This document shows, in pieces, positions 33,138-34,345 of a DNA stretch of 34,345 nucleotides (position 1 is the first letter of the stretch; every line of letters starts with the position of its first letter). Source of the DNA: an uncultured Pelagibacteraceae bacterium (lineage in GTDB: Bacteria; Pseudomonadota; Alphaproteobacteria; Pelagibacterales; Pelagibacteraceae); contig CACNTU010000008.1 in NCBI GenBank assembly GCA_902623415.1, positions 1 through 34,345 on the forward strand, in the 5' to 3' direction. The position numbers and the translations under genes are program-made. The notes under the pieces are model-generated. The model was given only the letters and a program-made list of their open reading frames with translations. It did no database searches and was not told the origin of the DNA.

Positions 33138-33557
33138 ATGTATGGTCGAAAAGTTAAATTAAGATTAGTGCTTGTAGTAATAATCTTAATTACTTTAATT
33201 CTAACAACATTTTTGATTTTAAAATCATTAAAGGAAAATGTTGTATATTTTCAATCGCCTTCCGAGATAAAATCACTTTCTGAAATAGATAAAAACAAAA
33301 TTAGAGTTGGAGGAATGGTTAAAAAAAACTCTATTTCCATAAGTTCAAATGAAGTTAATTTTATAATTACAGACTTTAAAAATGAAATAAATGTTACTTA
33401 CTCAGGAGCAGTACCAAATTTATTTGCTGAAGGAAAAGGGGTTGTTGCAGAAGGTTTTTTGAAAGATAGAAACTTTTTCTCTGCAACAAAAATTTTAGCG
33501 AAGCATGATGAAAATTATATGCCTCCGGAAGTAAAAGAAGCATTAGGAGAAAAATAA
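33138..33557 (+). CDS. ccmE: Heme chaperone CcmE
   Basis: 139-residue periplasmic heme chaperone anchored by an N-terminal helix (about 9-28). The OB-fold core has [36 protein letters not shown] and VVAEGFL. The covalent heme site is H123 with Y127 in [12 protein letters not shown], as in classical (His-type) CcmE proteins. Starts 10 bases after ccmD and ends 1 base before the ccmF start. Confidence 0.97.
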   Translation: MYGRKVKLRLVLVVIILITLILTTFLILKSLKENVVYFQSPSEIKSLSEIDKNKIRVGGMVKKNSISISSNEVNFIITDFKNEINVTYSGAVPNLFAEGKGVVAEGFLKDRNFFSATKILAKHDENYMPPEVKEALGEK

Positions 33558-33558
33558 A

Positions 33559-34345
33559 TTGATCTATAATCTTATTGGATATTATTCATTAGTAATAGGA
33601 TTAATTATTGGATTATCATTATTTTATTTTTCATATAAAAATTTTAATAACTCAAACACTTTAGATACCAAAATATTATCATTTACATTTTTACAATTAT
33701 TTTTTGTTGTCATTAGTTTTTTGTGTTTGATTTTTTCTTTTGTTATTTCGGATTTTAGTAATGAAACAGTATTTAATAATTCTCACACTACCAAACCATT
33801 ATTTTACAAAATAAGTGGAACTTGGGGAAATCATGAAGGTAGTTTATTATTATGGTTACTTGTTTTAACGTTGTTTATTTTCTTATTTTTAGTAAGAACT
33901 AAAAATCAACCAGTAAAATACAAAATTTTAACTCTAGTTTTTCAACAAATAATAATAGTTGGTTTCTTTTTATTTTTAATCAAAACATCAAATCCTTTTA
34001 ATTATATTTTTCCAATACCTACTGAAGGTCTTGGATTAAACCCAATTTTACAAGACCCTGCTTTAGCAATTCATCCACCTGTTTTATATTTAGGCTATGT
34101 TGGTTCTTCAATTATTTTTTCATCTGTTTTGGCGGCAACAAGTTTAAAAATTATTTCTACTAGTTGGGCATCCCATATAAAAAAAATGGATCCTAATTTC
34201 ATGGATATTTTTAACTTTAGGAATACTGCTTGGATCAATTTGGGCTTATTACGAATTGGGCTGGGGAGGTTTTTGGTTTTGGGATCCAGTTGAGAATGTT
34301 TCTCTAATGCCGTGGCTTGCATTAACCACTCTTTTACATTGTATT
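33559..34345 (+). CDS. ccmF: Heme lyase subunit CcmF, partial, with an apparent +1 frame disruption
   Basis: CcmF attaches heme to apocytochrome c. The start is TTG at 33559, 1 base after ccmE. The first frame gives LYFSYKNF, a [16 protein letters not shown] line and [22 protein letters not shown], all typical. After ASHIKK the frame drifts into non-CcmF sequence and stops at 34293. From TGG at 34187 a second frame, displaced by one base, resumes the family sequence ([18 protein letters not shown], then the WWD motif [11 protein letters not shown]) and is open to the window end. The switch point is a run of eight A's (34179-34186); seven A's would restore one continuous frame. Sequencing error, real mutation or slippage cannot be told apart here. 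The normal ~640-residue protein continues beyond the edge. Confidence 0.9.

Overview
The window looks like part of a small, streamlined, AT-rich alphaproteobacterial genome, most likely SAR11 (Pelagibacterales). The reasons are the very low G+C (only 8 G/C in 22741-22800), gaps between genes of mostly 0-60 bases, frequent 1-4 base stop/start overlaps, and the gene set: VC_2705-type symporter plus Acs, DUF2794, an IalB-like protein, HspQ, Ccm proteins, several 2-oxoglutarate oxygenases and photolyase-like genes. The taxonomic call is inference from content; no rRNA is present.

Layout. 1-4045 (minus): a likely operon of a YggT-like membrane protein, rpe, a heparinase II/III-like protein and purH, which is cut by the left edge. 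4114-6185 (minus): a two-gene Na+/organic-acid symporter, GC-richer than its surroundings, with strong Shine-Dalgarno sites and a clear terminator. 6321-9463: an unknown conserved protein and, on the minus strand, EVE-domain protein then acetyl-CoA synthetase. The synthetase carries an unusual lysine-rich N-terminal tail. 9506-11639: two divergent 2OG-Fe(II) oxygenases, one fused to eight exact 34-residue TPRs. 11644-16619: tsaD, hemC-hemD, an MscS channel, yggT and folD. 16658-19760: two small membrane proteins, a haloacetate dehalogenase-like hydrolase, a TauD-like dioxygenase and an AEC transporter. 19755-26244: an MBL-fold hydrolase, a PQQ-type sugar dehydrogenase and a probable light/UV-damage cluster. 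That cluster holds an atypical SDR, a PhrB-like photolyase, a 42-residue DUF2256 protein, a class I amidotransferase, a small membrane protein and a second photolyase-like protein with an unusual domain order. 26251-31608: PsiE-like protein, an unknown membrane protein, argG, IalB-like protein, aldo/keto reductase, BI-1 family protein, DUF2794 and YciB. 31696-34345 (plus): hspQ, then ccmC-ccmD-ccmE-ccmF, with ccmF running off the right edge.

Functional threads. Acetate or short organic-acid uptake (symporter pair) sits next to activation (Acs). HemC/HemD make tetrapyrrole for the heme that CcmC-F deliver to c-type cytochromes. The block at 21809-26244 looks like photodamage response. Three Fe(II)/2OG oxygenases and a dehalogenase-like enzyme suggest use or modification of small organic compounds.

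The items most worth a second look are: a +1 frame disruption in ccmF at an A8 run; a 16-bp stem-loop in the 179-base leader of ccmC whose G.U pairs favour RNA from the plus strand; a photolyase-like protein whose FAD-binding region is N-terminal; loss of the usual Fe-S cysteine motif in the other photolyase; an SDR without the catalytic Tyr; and the lysine-rich Acs tail. I saw no tRNA, rRNA, CRISPR array or insertion sequence.
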